Part shown: positions 49,547 to 58,503 of the stretch, one piece after another | Layout: each line of letters opens with the position of its first letter | How positions within the stretch are numbered: position 1 is the first letter of the stretch | DNA from: an uncultured Verrucomicrobiales bacterium | Lineage (GTDB): Bacteria; Verrucomicrobiota; Verrucomicrobiia; Verrucomicrobiales; Akkermansiaceae | Assembly (NCBI GenBank): GCA_937944055.1 | Contig: CALDZJ010000035.1 | Location: 1-64,000, forward strand | Reading direction: 5' to 3' | DNA length: 64,000 nucleotides | Notes under the pieces: generated by a model | The model's input: the letters and a program-made list of their open reading frames with translations, nothing else | Databases searched by the model: none | What the model was told of the DNA's origin: nothing | Program-made: the position numbers and the translations under genes

Positions 49547-52500
49547 ATGGGGCGGAGTTATTCATTCATTTATCCTTGGCTGGTGAGCCTCGCGGTGGGC
49601 TTGCTGGGCGCTCGCGCGATGGCCCTTCCCGTGATCAATGAAATCATGGCGAATAACCAGAGCACCTTAGCTGATCCGCAGGGTGACTTTGATGACTGGG
49701 TGGAAATCTATAACCCGAGTGCGGAGCCGCTAGATCTGGGCGGATATTACTTCAGCGATGATCCAGAGGATCTTACAAAATGGCAAATCCCGCGAAATGC
49801 CGGAGTGGTGATCGCGGCCGGAGGATACGGTGGGCTTTGGCTAGATCATGAGAGTGAGGATGGGCCAGATCATGTGGGATTGCGTCTCGCAGCGGAGGGG
49901 GATGAACTCATCCTGACGGCTCCAGATGGCTCAAGCGTGCTGGACCGAGTGAGCCTCCCGCCGCAGCATCCGGATATTTCTTACGGGCGTGATGAGGGAA
50001 CAGGTGAGTTACGCTACCTCATTAATCCGACGCCGGGACGGGTCAATGACCCAAGGGGAGTGACGCTTTTAGAAGGGGTGAATTTTTCACAGGAAGCCGG
50101 AACTTTTGAGGGGGAGTTTGAACTCATTTTAGGGACCAGCTCCGCAGGGGCGACGATCCGTTTCACACTCGATGGGTCACGGCCATCAGGCGCAGGAACC
50201 TTGACCTATGAGGGGCCGCTGAGCGTGAGTGCGACTGCCTGCGTGCGAGCTGCTTTATTCTTGGAGGGGCGACAAATCAGCCCGGTGGAGAGTCGCGTTT
50301 ATCTGAAGGTGGATGCGAGTTTGCGAGGCTTTGATTCTAATTTGCCCATCATCTTGCTGGATAGTCAGGGCTATGACTTTGCGAATGATGATGACCCGCG
50401 CACGGACTATCCTGCTCAGCCCGTTTGTGCGGGGGTCTTTGAAAGGGAGGAAGGGGGGCGCGCCAGTGTCATGGGGGTTCCGCATTTTACGGGACGCGCG
50501 GGGATGAATGTGCGAGGGGCGAGCAGTAAGACTTATCCGAAGAAGCAGTTTAAGTTCGAGACTTGGGATGAGGATGATGAGGATCGTGATGTCTCCTTGC
50601 TGGGAATGCCTGCCGAGTCTGATTGGCTACTACAAGCGCCGTACTTTGATAAAACATTAATGCGTAATGAGTTCATCTTTCATTGGTGGCGTGCCTTGGG
50701 GTATTACTCACCGAGAACTCGCTACGTTGAGGTGTTCCTGAATCCTAATCCAGGTGAGCCCTTCAGTCTTTCCCACTATCAAGGGGTCTATTTATTGACG
50801 GAAAAAATTAAGCGTTCTAGGGAGCGGGTGGACTTGACTCGGCTGGATGAAGGGGACGAGGCGGAGCCAGAAATCACGGGAGGCTATCTCGTGCAGGCGA
50901 CGAATCTGAACGAGGATTGGGTCGGTGAGGAGGGCACACGTTATAAATATGTCGATCCGGGAGGGGAAGGATTGCTCAGTGTCCAGCAAGGGTGGTTGCA
51001 GGATTACATCGATGCGGCTGAGGCCTCAGTCTATACTCCGAATTTCGCGGACCCTGAGGAGGGTTATGCTAAGTATCTGGATGTCTCATCACAGATCGAC
51101 TACGACATCATGCGTGAGTTGAGCCGCAATACCGATGGAGCCAGCACCTTCTTTTCGATCGATCGCGGCGGGAAAGTGACGATGGGGCCACTGTGGGATT
51201 ATAATCAGGCTCTTGGTCTAAGCTCGTTGGGGACTGCGGAGCTGGGCTTTGGCTATGAGACCTTCGGCTGGAATCAATTTTATATGAGAGCGGGGCATTG
51301 GCTTGCTTGGTGGAATGAGCTGGATGATGACCCGAGCTACCAACGAGCTTGGAATGATCGCTGGGTGGCACTGCGTGAAAGCACCTTCACGACTGAGCAG
51401 CTTTTAGGAAAGATCGACGCGGATGCCTCTCTTTTAGAGGAAGCTCAAGTCCGCAACTTTGAAAAGTGGGACATTCTAGGAAGAGCTGTCTATGTGGTGA
51501 ATGGTCGCACCCGTGCGGACCCCGGTGATCTTGATCGCGATCGCTATGATAAGGAGGTGAGCTTCCTGCGCGATTGGGTCGAGGGGCGCGTGGCGTGGAT
51601 CGATTCTCAAGTGCCATCGCCCCCTGATTTTTCACGAAATGGGGGCGCGGTGCCTCAGGCTTATCCCTTGGTGATGAGCACGGGGACGAGTTTTGCCCCT
51701 TTTGCGGGTGATATTTTTTACACCACGGATGGGAGTGATCCAGCGCTGCTCGGGGAGAGTGCGCAGATCTACTCGCAGCCTCTCTCGCTCACTGCGCAAG
51801 TGCGGGTGAAGGCGCGCACACGGAACCGGGTGGATGGAAGCTGGGGGGCGCTGCGGGATGCCACCTTCGTGGTGGGGACCGAGCCGCCCACCAGCCTGAA
51901 TCTCGTGATCTCCGAGATTCATTATAATCCAAGGGGGAGTGATGATTTGGAGTTTCTCGAGCTGATCAATCGCGGGGAGAGCGCGGTGAATCTTACGGGG
52001 CTGCGGCTCGCGGAGGCGGTGGACTTTGAGTTCCCCGCGCTGGAGTTAGCGCCGGGTGGGGCAGTGGTGGTGGTGGAGGATGAGGAGGCCTTCGCTGCTG
52101 AATTTTCTACGATGGGGGCTCCTCGTTTTACCCAAGGCTTAGTGATCGCGGGGCAGTGGACGGGGCGCTTGGGGAATGGTGGTGAAAAGATTGAGCTCAT
52201 CGATGCGGAAGGCACGCTCCTGCACGGGGTGACGTATGAGGAAGCTGGGAGCTGGCCGAGCGAGGCCGATGGTGAGGGCTTTTCTTTACAACTCAGGGAG
52301 CTGGCATCTGACCCTGCGCTTGCTGAGAACTGGGACCTGAGCGTGTTGGAAAATGGCAGCCCTGGGCTCTCGGGGTCACAAGTCCTTATGACTTTTACGC
52401 AGTGGTTGGAGCGGCATTTTACAGCGGGGGAGCGGGAGCAAGCTCAGCTGAGCGGCCCGGACGCAGATCCCGATGGGGATGGCTTTTCCAATCTCACTGA

Positions 52501-52810
52501 ATACGGCTTGGCGAGTCTTCCGAGAGCGGCAGCGTCGCAACCTCAGATCGCGTCAGCAGTGGAAGAACTAGAGCAAGAAGCTGGGCGCTACCTCACTCTG
52601 ACTTTTCGCCGTCCCGTGGGCTCCGAGCTGCAATACGGTCTCGAGACGTCGCCAGATCTGAGAGCTTGGGAAAGTCATCCCTTGCGCCGAGTCAGGGGCA
52701 GTGTGAACTTTCAAACACAGACTGAGACGATCACCGTGCGGGCTCCGCACCCGATTGAGAGCGGTCATGAAGGTCAGCGCCAACTCCTGAGAATCTATTT
52801 TTCAAAATGA
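49547..52810 (+). CDS. Secreted CotH-family protein with lamin-tail domains
   Basis: A 1087-residue protein, started at 49547 (MGRSYSFIYPWLVSLAVG, signal peptide). An N-terminal lamin-tail domain (VINEIMANNQSTLADPQGDF, about 30-180) and a chitobiase-like unit (IRFTLDGSRPSGAGTLTYEG) precede the CotH kinase-like domain (about 275-640): MNVRGASSKTYPKKQFKFE, YQGVYLLTEKIKRSRERVDL, TMGPLWDYNQALGLS. A second chitobiase-like unit (FYTTDGSDPALLGESAQIY), another lamin-tail (VISEIHYNPRGSDDLEFLEL) and the terminal DADPDGDGFSNLTEYGLASL module follow. Paralogue of the 38049 protein but shorter and without beta-strand repeats. Overlaps the next gene by four bases (ATGA). Confidence 0.9.
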   Translation: MGRSYSFIYPWLVSLAVGLLGARAMALPVINEIMANNQSTLADPQGDFDDWVEIYNPSAEPLDLGGYYFSDDPEDLTKWQIPRNAGVVIAAGGYGGLWLDHESEDGPDHVGLRLAAEGDELILTAPDGSSVLDRVSLPPQHPDISYGRDEGTGELRYLINPTPGRVNDPRGVTLLEGVNFSQEAGTFEGEFELILGTSSAGATIRFTLDGSRPSGAGTLTYEGPLSVSATACVRAALFLEGRQISPVESRVYLKVDASLRGFDSNLPIILLDSQGYDFANDDDPRTDYPAQPVCAGVFEREEGGRASVMGVPHFTGRAGMNVRGASSKTYPKKQFKFETWDEDDEDRDVSLLGMPAESDWLLQAPYFDKTLMRNEFIFHWWRALGYYSPRTRYVEVFLNPNPGEPFSLSHYQGVYLLTEKIKRSRERVDLTRLDEGDEAEPEITGGYLVQATNLNEDWVGEEGTRYKYVDPGGEGLLSVQQGWLQDYIDAAEASVYTPNFADPEEGYAKYLDVSSQIDYDIMRELSRNTDGASTFFSIDRGGKVTMGPLWDYNQALGLSSLGTAELGFGYETFGWNQFYMRAGHWLAWWNELDDDPSYQRAWNDRWVALRESTFTTEQLLGKIDADASLLEEAQVRNFEKWDILGRAVYVVNGRTRADPGDLDRDRYDKEVSFLRDWVEGRVAWIDSQVPSPPDFSRNGGAVPQAYPLVMSTGTSFAPFAGDIFYTTDGSDPALLGESAQIYSQPLSLTAQVRVKARTRNRVDGSWGALRDATFVVGTEPPTSLNLVISEIHYNPRGSDDLEFLELINRGESAVNLTGLRLAEAVDFEFPALELAPGGAVVVVEDEEAFAAEFSTMGAPRFTQGLVIAGQWTGRLGNGGEKIELIDAEGTLLHGVTYEEAGSWPSEADGEGFSLQLRELASDPALAENWDLSVLENGSPGLSGSQVLMTFTQWLERHFTAGEREQAQLSGPDADPDGDGFSNLTEYGLASLPRAAASQPQIASAVEELEQEAGRYLTLTFRRPVGSELQYGLETSPDLRAWESHPLRRVRGSVNFQTQTETITVRAPHPIESGHEGQRQLLRIYFSK

Positions 52811-55800
52811 ACCTAAGAAAATTCCCCGCATTATTCCTCGGCTTTACGCTCACGCTGAGTCATCTGAACGCTTACGAAGTGTGGATGGGCACACATTTAT
52901 CGACCAGTGAGATGGCCACCACGGGGCTCCCCGATTGGGCGCTGACGGCGGCGCAGCTCGAGGGCTTTAATGTGAACCGCGCACCGCATGATACCGATCC
53001 GGCTTCTAATAATGATTACCGCACGATCGTGTCGCAATTTACGAATGCTCGCAGCGTAATGACGGAGTTTGCGCGCTCGACGGCGACGCGTGATCCGGAG
53101 AAGACCGATGAGCTGGCCTTTCCCTCGATCCGAGATCGGCTGGAGGTGATTTTTGCGAACGAGCGGAACTTCTCCTACCAGTTAGACATTCTGATGTTCT
53201 ACGACGAGCGGGGGACCTTTCAGGGGCAGGAGTTTCTCTACGAATGGTCTGAGGTGGAAATTCAGTTCCTGCGCGACTGGTTAGATGAAAACGGGCAGGC
53301 GGATGTGGAGCTGATGTGGAATGTCCGTAATAATGGGGTGCGCAGCCGAGCTTTAGCAGCGCATCCGCTCGTGGACTCGGTGGAGATCGAGGCCAGCACG
53401 ACGGCCTTGCTGAACAACACGAATAATCAGATCACCTTCTTGGAGTGGTTTTGGAACGCTCCAGAGACGGCAGGGAAGAAGCTGGGGCTGCAAATCCCCC
53501 GGGCCCTCCCTGGCGATCCGCTGAATCAATATCAGGGAACCCGCCGCGTGGCTCAGATGCTTGGCGAGGTTTTAGGCTATCATGATGATGGGATCCGGAG
53601 TGATCGCCTCGTCTTCTTACCGGTCACTTATAATGATAATTTCCCCTACCTGCCGGAGACGATTTCTAATGGCGAGGCCTACACCAATACTCTGACCAGC
53701 ATTGCGCTCTCTCTACTCGAGCAGCGCTCCTTGTTTGAGGGGCGCTCGCGCATTCCCACCTTGGCGGATGCTGATCGCACGGAGCGCTTGTTCGCTCCCA
53801 GCGTGGGAACGATTGGCGATCAAGTGGTCTCTTTTGGGAGCGCCACGGAAGCACTTACTTTTTCCTTGAGTGATGACGCCACTCCGGCGAGCGCTTTGAC
53901 CATTCTTAAAAATTCCTCGAATCCGAGCTTAGTTCCTTTGGAAAATATCGTCATTGCGGGAGATGGCGGGACCCGCAGTGTCACCGTCACCCCGGCGGTT
54001 GGACAAAGCGGAAGTGCGGAAATCGAGCTTTGGGTGAGCGATGGCGCGCTAGCCTCGCCAATTACTTTTGAGATGACGGTGCTGCCCTCCGGCTTGGCAC
54101 CTGGCACGATGCTTAGTCTGGCGGCCGATGCCTCGATCACGGAAAATCCCTCGATTGAAAGGGCCGGAAGTAGCACGGTGGATCTGGGAGCGCGGGGGAA
54201 TGCCCCATGGGTGGAACGTTGCACGGTCTATGTTTTTCAGCTCCCGAATTTAGGCCAAGCGAGCGCTCCGTTTGAGGAGGCTGACTTTCGCTTCGAGTTC
54301 GTCGGAAAGAATACGAGCTTACGGGGGCACGATCTTTATGGCCTCGGGAGAAGATCTAGTCCGACGGTGCGGGTCAGCGATTTTTACTCCCAAACCGAGG
54401 TGGCAGATCCGAGTGATGCCACGCGCCTCCAGCAGTCGATTTTGACAAACAATACCCCACTAGGCTTGGTCTCGACCAGCGCCGGAGGAAGCACGAATTT
54501 GGTCAATTACTTGAATGAACAATACGCGAATGGGGCGGGGATCGATCAATACGTTTTTCTGCGCCTTAATACGCGTGCCCCTAAATCGGAGTTGAATTTT
54601 GCGACTCTTACGATGTCGGAAGGTGGGGTGATGAGTCCGCAAGATACCCGCCCGCAGATCACTTATCAGGCGCTGAGCCCGGCTCCTAGTATTTCGCAAA
54701 TTCCGGCCCAATCGTTGATCGTCAATAGTGCTCCGATTACGCTGCCATTCACGATTTCTGATCCCAATCTTCAGCCAGATGACTTGGTCCTTAGCGCGGA
54801 TTCGAGCAATCAGGAGCTCATCAATCGTAGCGCGATTCACTTTGGAGGGGAGGGGGGAAATCGCACGATCACGCTGCCCTTGCGTCCGGGGCGCTTGGGA
54901 ACGAGCGAGATCACGATTGAGGTGAGCAATGAGTCCTTCAGCGAGGAAATGACTTTTACGGTTTTTGTCGATGGCTTGAGGCAGGTCTTGGCGGGGTGGG
55001 ATCAATGGGGGAGTGGAACTGCTCCAGAGCCCAGCGTGAGTGCCTTAGGTATCGTAGCCACCGCGACGTCCTCGACCTCTGGAGTGTCTTGGAGTGCTGC
55101 TGATAATGGGGGGAGTGGTCGTGGATCCAGCGGAGACCAGACTTGGGGTTCTTTTGAAAATAGCGAGACTCCCGCAAGTACGACACTCACTGGCCTTGGC
55201 GCAAATTTCACGGCGCTCAATGGTGTGAGTGAGGCCGAGCTCACCTTTACTCTTAGCAATAATGGGATTGCTGATTGGGATTTACGAGGCTTCCACATGG
55301 ATGTGATTGCTTTCCGCCCTAATGCGCCACGTAGCTATCAGGTGGAAGTGCTGAGCGGGGATGTCACGCCGGGGGTGATCTTCACTTCAAGCGAGGATGC
55401 TATTCCGAGCTTGGGGGGCGTGCTCTCGGGGGAGCATGATGATCACGAGGAGGTCGATATCGACCTATCAAGCCTGCCTGATTCAGTGCTTGAGCCGGGC
55501 GAGACGATGGTCTTGCGGCTCGCTTTTTCCAGCGGAACGGGCGGAGGTGGGGGGCATCATCTCTTCTTGGATAATGTCGCCTTTTCGGGGGTGAGCGCGC
55601 CCTTGAGCGCCTTAGAGAATTGGCGTGAAGAGAACTTTGGCAGCGCGAGCCATCTTGCGGTAGCGGCTGATGGCTTTGATGCGGATGGCGATGGTGAAAG
55701 TAATCTGGTCGAATTTGCAACACGGCAGGACCCGAATGCGGGGACGCCCTTGCAGACGCGTTTGGAAGTCGGTGAGGATGGCGTGACCTTTTCTTTCGCG

Positions 55801-55998
55801 CGGAGCTTGGCGGCGCTTCAAGATGGTTTTGAGGTCCACTTAGAGTGGAGTGATCGCTTGCAGGGTGGCTCGTGGAGGCGTGACTTCGTCGAGGAAATCG
55901 TGCTTGGGGAGGGGCTCGGAGTTCAGCAAGTGGAAGCGAGGCTCCCCTTCAGTGTTTTAGGGAAAAGATTTGTGAGAATCCGGGTCAGTGCTCCGTAG
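52807..55998 (+). CDS. Large secreted protein with undefined N-terminal domain, DLYGLGRR and PEP-protein-body modules
   Basis: A 1063-residue protein with a signal peptide (to LSHLNA). The first 320 residues (YEVWMGTHLSTSEM, YQLDILMFYDERGTFQG, VELMWNVRNNGVRSR) look like a barrel-type enzyme domain I cannot assign. Cadherin-like beta units (about 330-425 and 620-715) surround the DLYGLGRR module (about 440-610; CTVYVFQLPNLG, DLYGLGRRSSPTV). Then comes the same body module as in the PEP-CTERM paralogues (LAGWDQWGSGTAPEPS, DVIAFRPNAPRSYQVEVLSG, GGHHLFLDNVAFSG) without a PEP-CTERM tail. It ends with the DADGDGESNLVEFATRQDP module and KRFVRIRVSAP. Translationally coupled to the CotH gene. Confidence 0.8.
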   Translation: MNLRKFPALFLGFTLTLSHLNAYEVWMGTHLSTSEMATTGLPDWALTAAQLEGFNVNRAPHDTDPASNNDYRTIVSQFTNARSVMTEFARSTATRDPEKTDELAFPSIRDRLEVIFANERNFSYQLDILMFYDERGTFQGQEFLYEWSEVEIQFLRDWLDENGQADVELMWNVRNNGVRSRALAAHPLVDSVEIEASTTALLNNTNNQITFLEWFWNAPETAGKKLGLQIPRALPGDPLNQYQGTRRVAQMLGEVLGYHDDGIRSDRLVFLPVTYNDNFPYLPETISNGEAYTNTLTSIALSLLEQRSLFEGRSRIPTLADADRTERLFAPSVGTIGDQVVSFGSATEALTFSLSDDATPASALTILKNSSNPSLVPLENIVIAGDGGTRSVTVTPAVGQSGSAEIELWVSDGALASPITFEMTVLPSGLAPGTMLSLAADASITENPSIERAGSSTVDLGARGNAPWVERCTVYVFQLPNLGQASAPFEEADFRFEFVGKNTSLRGHDLYGLGRRSSPTVRVSDFYSQTEVADPSDATRLQQSILTNNTPLGLVSTSAGGSTNLVNYLNEQYANGAGIDQYVFLRLNTRAPKSELNFATLTMSEGGVMSPQDTRPQITYQALSPAPSISQIPAQSLIVNSAPITLPFTISDPNLQPDDLVLSADSSNQELINRSAIHFGGEGGNRTITLPLRPGRLGTSEITIEVSNESFSEEMTFTVFVDGLRQVLAGWDQWGSGTAPEPSVSALGIVATATSSTSGVSWSAADNGGSGRGSSGDQTWGSFENSETPASTTLTGLGANFTALNGVSEAELTFTLSNNGIADWDLRGFHMDVIAFRPNAPRSYQVEVLSGDVTPGVIFTSSEDAIPSLGGVLSGEHDDHEEVDIDLSSLPDSVLEPGETMVLRLAFSSGTGGGGGHHLFLDNVAFSGVSAPLSALENWREENFGSASHLAVAADGFDADGDGESNLVEFATRQDPNAGTPLQTRLEVGEDGVTFSFARSLAALQDGFEVHLEWSDRLQGGSWRRDFVEEIVLGEGLGVQQVEARLPFSVLGKRFVRIRVSAP

Positions 55999-56024
55999 TA
56001 ATTCTCAGAGAGTTCCCCCAAAGT

Positions 56025-57740
56025 ATGTCCAATTTTTCGTCCTTCCGGCAGTTCCAGCTCCCCAGCTTATTCAGCATCATCGTGCTGCTTTTCGCGTTAC
56101 TGAGTGGGGGGCACTTGGCGGCGAAGAATCTCCGTTTTCTCGGGGCGACGGAGATTGATTCCTCCGCTCTGAATTTTCCTTTTACGGAGGCGAAATTTTC
56201 TCGAAACGTCAATGGGAGATCTTATCAACGCTCACCCGTAACGAGTTTTAAGGGCTACCAATACGCGACCTATTATGATGCTGATCGTCAGGTTTGCGTG
56301 GCTCGCCGCCAGCTCCCGGCGGGCCGCTGGCAGGTGATCCGCTTTCGTGATTATGAAATCACGCATCATGACTCGCACAATGTCGCGGCGCTCGGCATTT
56401 GTGAGGGAGATGGCACGATCCATCTCGCCTTTGATCACCATAAGGACGCTCTGAATTATCGTGTTTCAGCCCGTGGAGCGGCGACAAACCCTCAGTCTGT
56501 GAACTGGTCGACGGCTCTCTTTAGCTCCACCACAGATCGGCTAGGGCCGCTGGGACGGCTCACGGACGTGACTTACCCTTCTTTCATCTCAGCCCCTGAT
56601 GGGGATTTAATGTTTTACTATCGCCAAGGTGGCTCCGGCTCCGGAGATGGAATGCTTTTTGAGTATGATGCTCGGAAGAGTGAGTGGAACCCGGGGCTGG
56701 GGAAATTCATCTCGCGCTCGGGAATCTACAATGGGGCCATTTCATCTCGCAGTAAGAACCGGAATCCATACTTAAACGGGATTTCTTACGCGGGGAAACG
56801 GCTCCACGTCTCATGGGGCTGGCGTGAGAACTCGGCTGGGGTGCAGTTTAATCACGACCTCAACTATGCTTACAGTGATGATGATGGGCGCACTTGGAAG
56901 AACTCAAAAGGTGGGCAGATTGGGATCACGAAGGAGGCTCCCATTTCTATCGATTCCGCGGGGATCATCGTCGCGCCGATTCCTGAGGATAGCGGGCTCT
57001 CCAATCAATTCACGCACTACGCTTATCCTGACGGGCGCTGTCATGTGGTGCTGAGCCATCGGGCAAAAGCGGAGCGAGGCCGGGGACCAGTGCGCTATCA
57101 TCACTACTGGCGGAGCGCGGCGGGAGAGTGGGCGAGCGAGCTGCTGCCCTTCTCTGGATCACGGCCTAAATTAGTGGGTGATGATGGGGGTGAACTCTAC
57201 TTGGTGTATGAGTCTGGTGACCGTCTGCGAGTGGCGAAGGGGAGTCCGCGCGTGACTGAGGCCGGCTGGAGCTGGGCGGAAATCTCTGTTCAAAAAAACT
57301 GGCAAGAAGGGGGGGAAGGTCAGATTGATCTTCGCCGCTGGGAGAGCGAGCGGATCTTATCAATCTATGGTCAAGAACTCGGCGGGCGAAGTGGTGCGGC
57401 GACGGCGCTACGGGTCTTTGATTATCAAGTCTCGGCACAGGCGATCCTCCCTCAGCCGTCGCACGGTCAAGAGAAGGTGACGTCCGAGACGGTCTTGACT
57501 TGGACTGCTGGATTGGGGGTGAGTCAGCAAGAACTCTACTTCGGGCAAGAGCGTGAAGCCGTCGCGAGGGCAAGCCGGAAAGATCCGGAATATCGCGGGA
57601 TTCAAAAAACAACACGCTTTAGGCCGGCGCGCCCTTTCACAAAAGGGAGCACTTATTATTGGCGAATTGATTCGCTGGATTCCGCGGAAGCTGGCAAACG
57701 GCTGAGCAAAGGCCGCTTATGGAGCTTCACCACGGACTAG
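56025..57740 (+). CDS. BNR-4 family protein, ulvan-lyase-like (PL24/PL25 type)
   Basis: A 571-residue exported protein (hydrophobic N-terminus to about GGHLAA). It is a beta-propeller with the BNR-4 pattern: HHDSHNVAALGICEGDGTIH (His118), AFDHHKDALNYR (His138/139), DVTYPSF (Tyr184), MFYYRQGGSGSG (Arg200), and a Tyr-to-Arg gap of 16. PL24/PL25 ulvan lyases are BNR-4 propellers using His and Tyr at the active site; the spacing agrees by eye. The C-terminal YYWRIDSLDS...LWSFTTD domain (about 475-571) is an Fn3-like accessory domain. It would cut a uronic-acid polysaccharide by elimination. With sulfatase and GH10 nearby, ulvan or a similar green-algal glycan is the best guess. 26 bp after the previous gene. 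Confidence 0.8.
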   Translation: MSNFSSFRQFQLPSLFSIIVLLFALLSGGHLAAKNLRFLGATEIDSSALNFPFTEAKFSRNVNGRSYQRSPVTSFKGYQYATYYDADRQVCVARRQLPAGRWQVIRFRDYEITHHDSHNVAALGICEGDGTIHLAFDHHKDALNYRVSARGAATNPQSVNWSTALFSSTTDRLGPLGRLTDVTYPSFISAPDGDLMFYYRQGGSGSGDGMLFEYDARKSEWNPGLGKFISRSGIYNGAISSRSKNRNPYLNGISYAGKRLHVSWGWRENSAGVQFNHDLNYAYSDDDGRTWKNSKGGQIGITKEAPISIDSAGIIVAPIPEDSGLSNQFTHYAYPDGRCHVVLSHRAKAERGRGPVRYHHYWRSAAGEWASELLPFSGSRPKLVGDDGGELYLVYESGDRLRVAKGSPRVTEAGWSWAEISVQKNWQEGGEGQIDLRRWESERILSIYGQELGGRSGAATALRVFDYQVSAQAILPQPSHGQEKVTSETVLTWTAGLGVSQQELYFGQEREAVARASRKDPEYRGIQKTTRFRPARPFTKGSTYYWRIDSLDSAEAGKRLSKGRLWSFTTD

Positions 57741-57758
57741 GGACTAGGGAGTAAGGTT

Positions 57759-57775
57759 AAGAGATTGCTCTTTTT
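57759..57775 (+). terminator. Weak terminator after the BNR-4 gene
   Basis: AAGAG-ATTG-CTCTT is a 5-bp stem followed by further T residues, 18 bases after the stop. It lies between the polysaccharide locus and rnhB and probably ends the former. Confidence 0.4.
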
Positions 57776-57855
57776 ACAGGGGCTGGTTTTTTTCAATTTC
57801 GGTTGAGCGCGCTTTGTGCGATGTCTGTGGCGAGCGGAGCTTTTTTTTTGGAGAG

Positions 57856-58503
57856 ATGCCTGATTTAGAATTTGAAAATCGTTACGCGGATCGCGGGATC
57901 ATCGTGGGGGTGGATGAGGCGGGGCGCGGCCCCTTGGCGGGTCCGGTTTCGGTAGGGGCTGCCATTTTGCCGCCGGATTTTTCTCACCCACTGATTCAGG
58001 ACTCGAAGAAACTGAGCGAGAAAAAGCGCGAAGCCTTGTATGATGAACTCAGTCAGGACATGCGGATTCGCTGGGCGGTGAGCCTAGTAGAGGCAGAGGA
58101 AGTCGATCAAGTGAATGTCTTAAAAGCGACCCATCTCGGGATGGAGCGCGCAGTGACGGCGCTGGTCACTGAGCTAGGGGTGGCGCCGGGGATGTGCTTG
58201 ATTGATGGCCTAGCTCTCCCAAGTTTCCCTTATCCGCACGAGGGAATCGTAAAGGGAGACGCCAAGAGCCTCTCGATCGCGACGGCGAGTATTTTTGCAA
58301 AAGTGACCCGTGATCGCATCATGCGTGAGGCGGCTCTGCGCTATCCTGGTTATGGATTTGAAAAACACAAAGGCTACGGCACCAAAGGACATCTCGAGGC
58401 ACTTCGGACCCTGGGTCCATGTCCAATCCATCGTCGCTCGTTCCAGCCGATTGCTCAACTCAGTCTCCCGCTTGAAGGGGATGAGGAGTCAAGAGATCGG
58501 TGA
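57856..58503 (+). CDS. rnhB: Ribonuclease HII
   Basis: A 215-residue enzyme that cuts RNA-DNA hybrids and removes single ribonucleotides from DNA. The GVDEAGRGPLAGPV motif has the first Asp-Glu pair (20, 21 from the ATG at 57856); CLIDGLALP has the next Asp; KGDAKSLSIATASIFAKVTR and the terminal HKGYGTKGH are as usual for the family. An upstream TTG at 57814 in frame would add a poorly conserved segment and is less likely. Its last 23 bases overlap yraN, a common gene pair. Confidence 0.95.
   Translation: MPDLEFENRYADRGIIVGVDEAGRGPLAGPVSVGAAILPPDFSHPLIQDSKKLSEKKREALYDELSQDMRIRWAVSLVEAEEVDQVNVLKATHLGMERAVTALVTELGVAPGMCLIDGLALPSFPYPHEGIVKGDAKSLSIATASIFAKVTRDRIMREAALRYPGYGFEKHKGYGTKGHLEALRTLGPCPIHRRSFQPIAQLSLPLEGDEESRDR

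Noticed and set aside
57814-57855. Upstream TTG start for rnhB
   Set aside because: It adds a Cys- and Phe-rich stretch not seen in RNase HII; the ATG at 57856 leaves a normal length.
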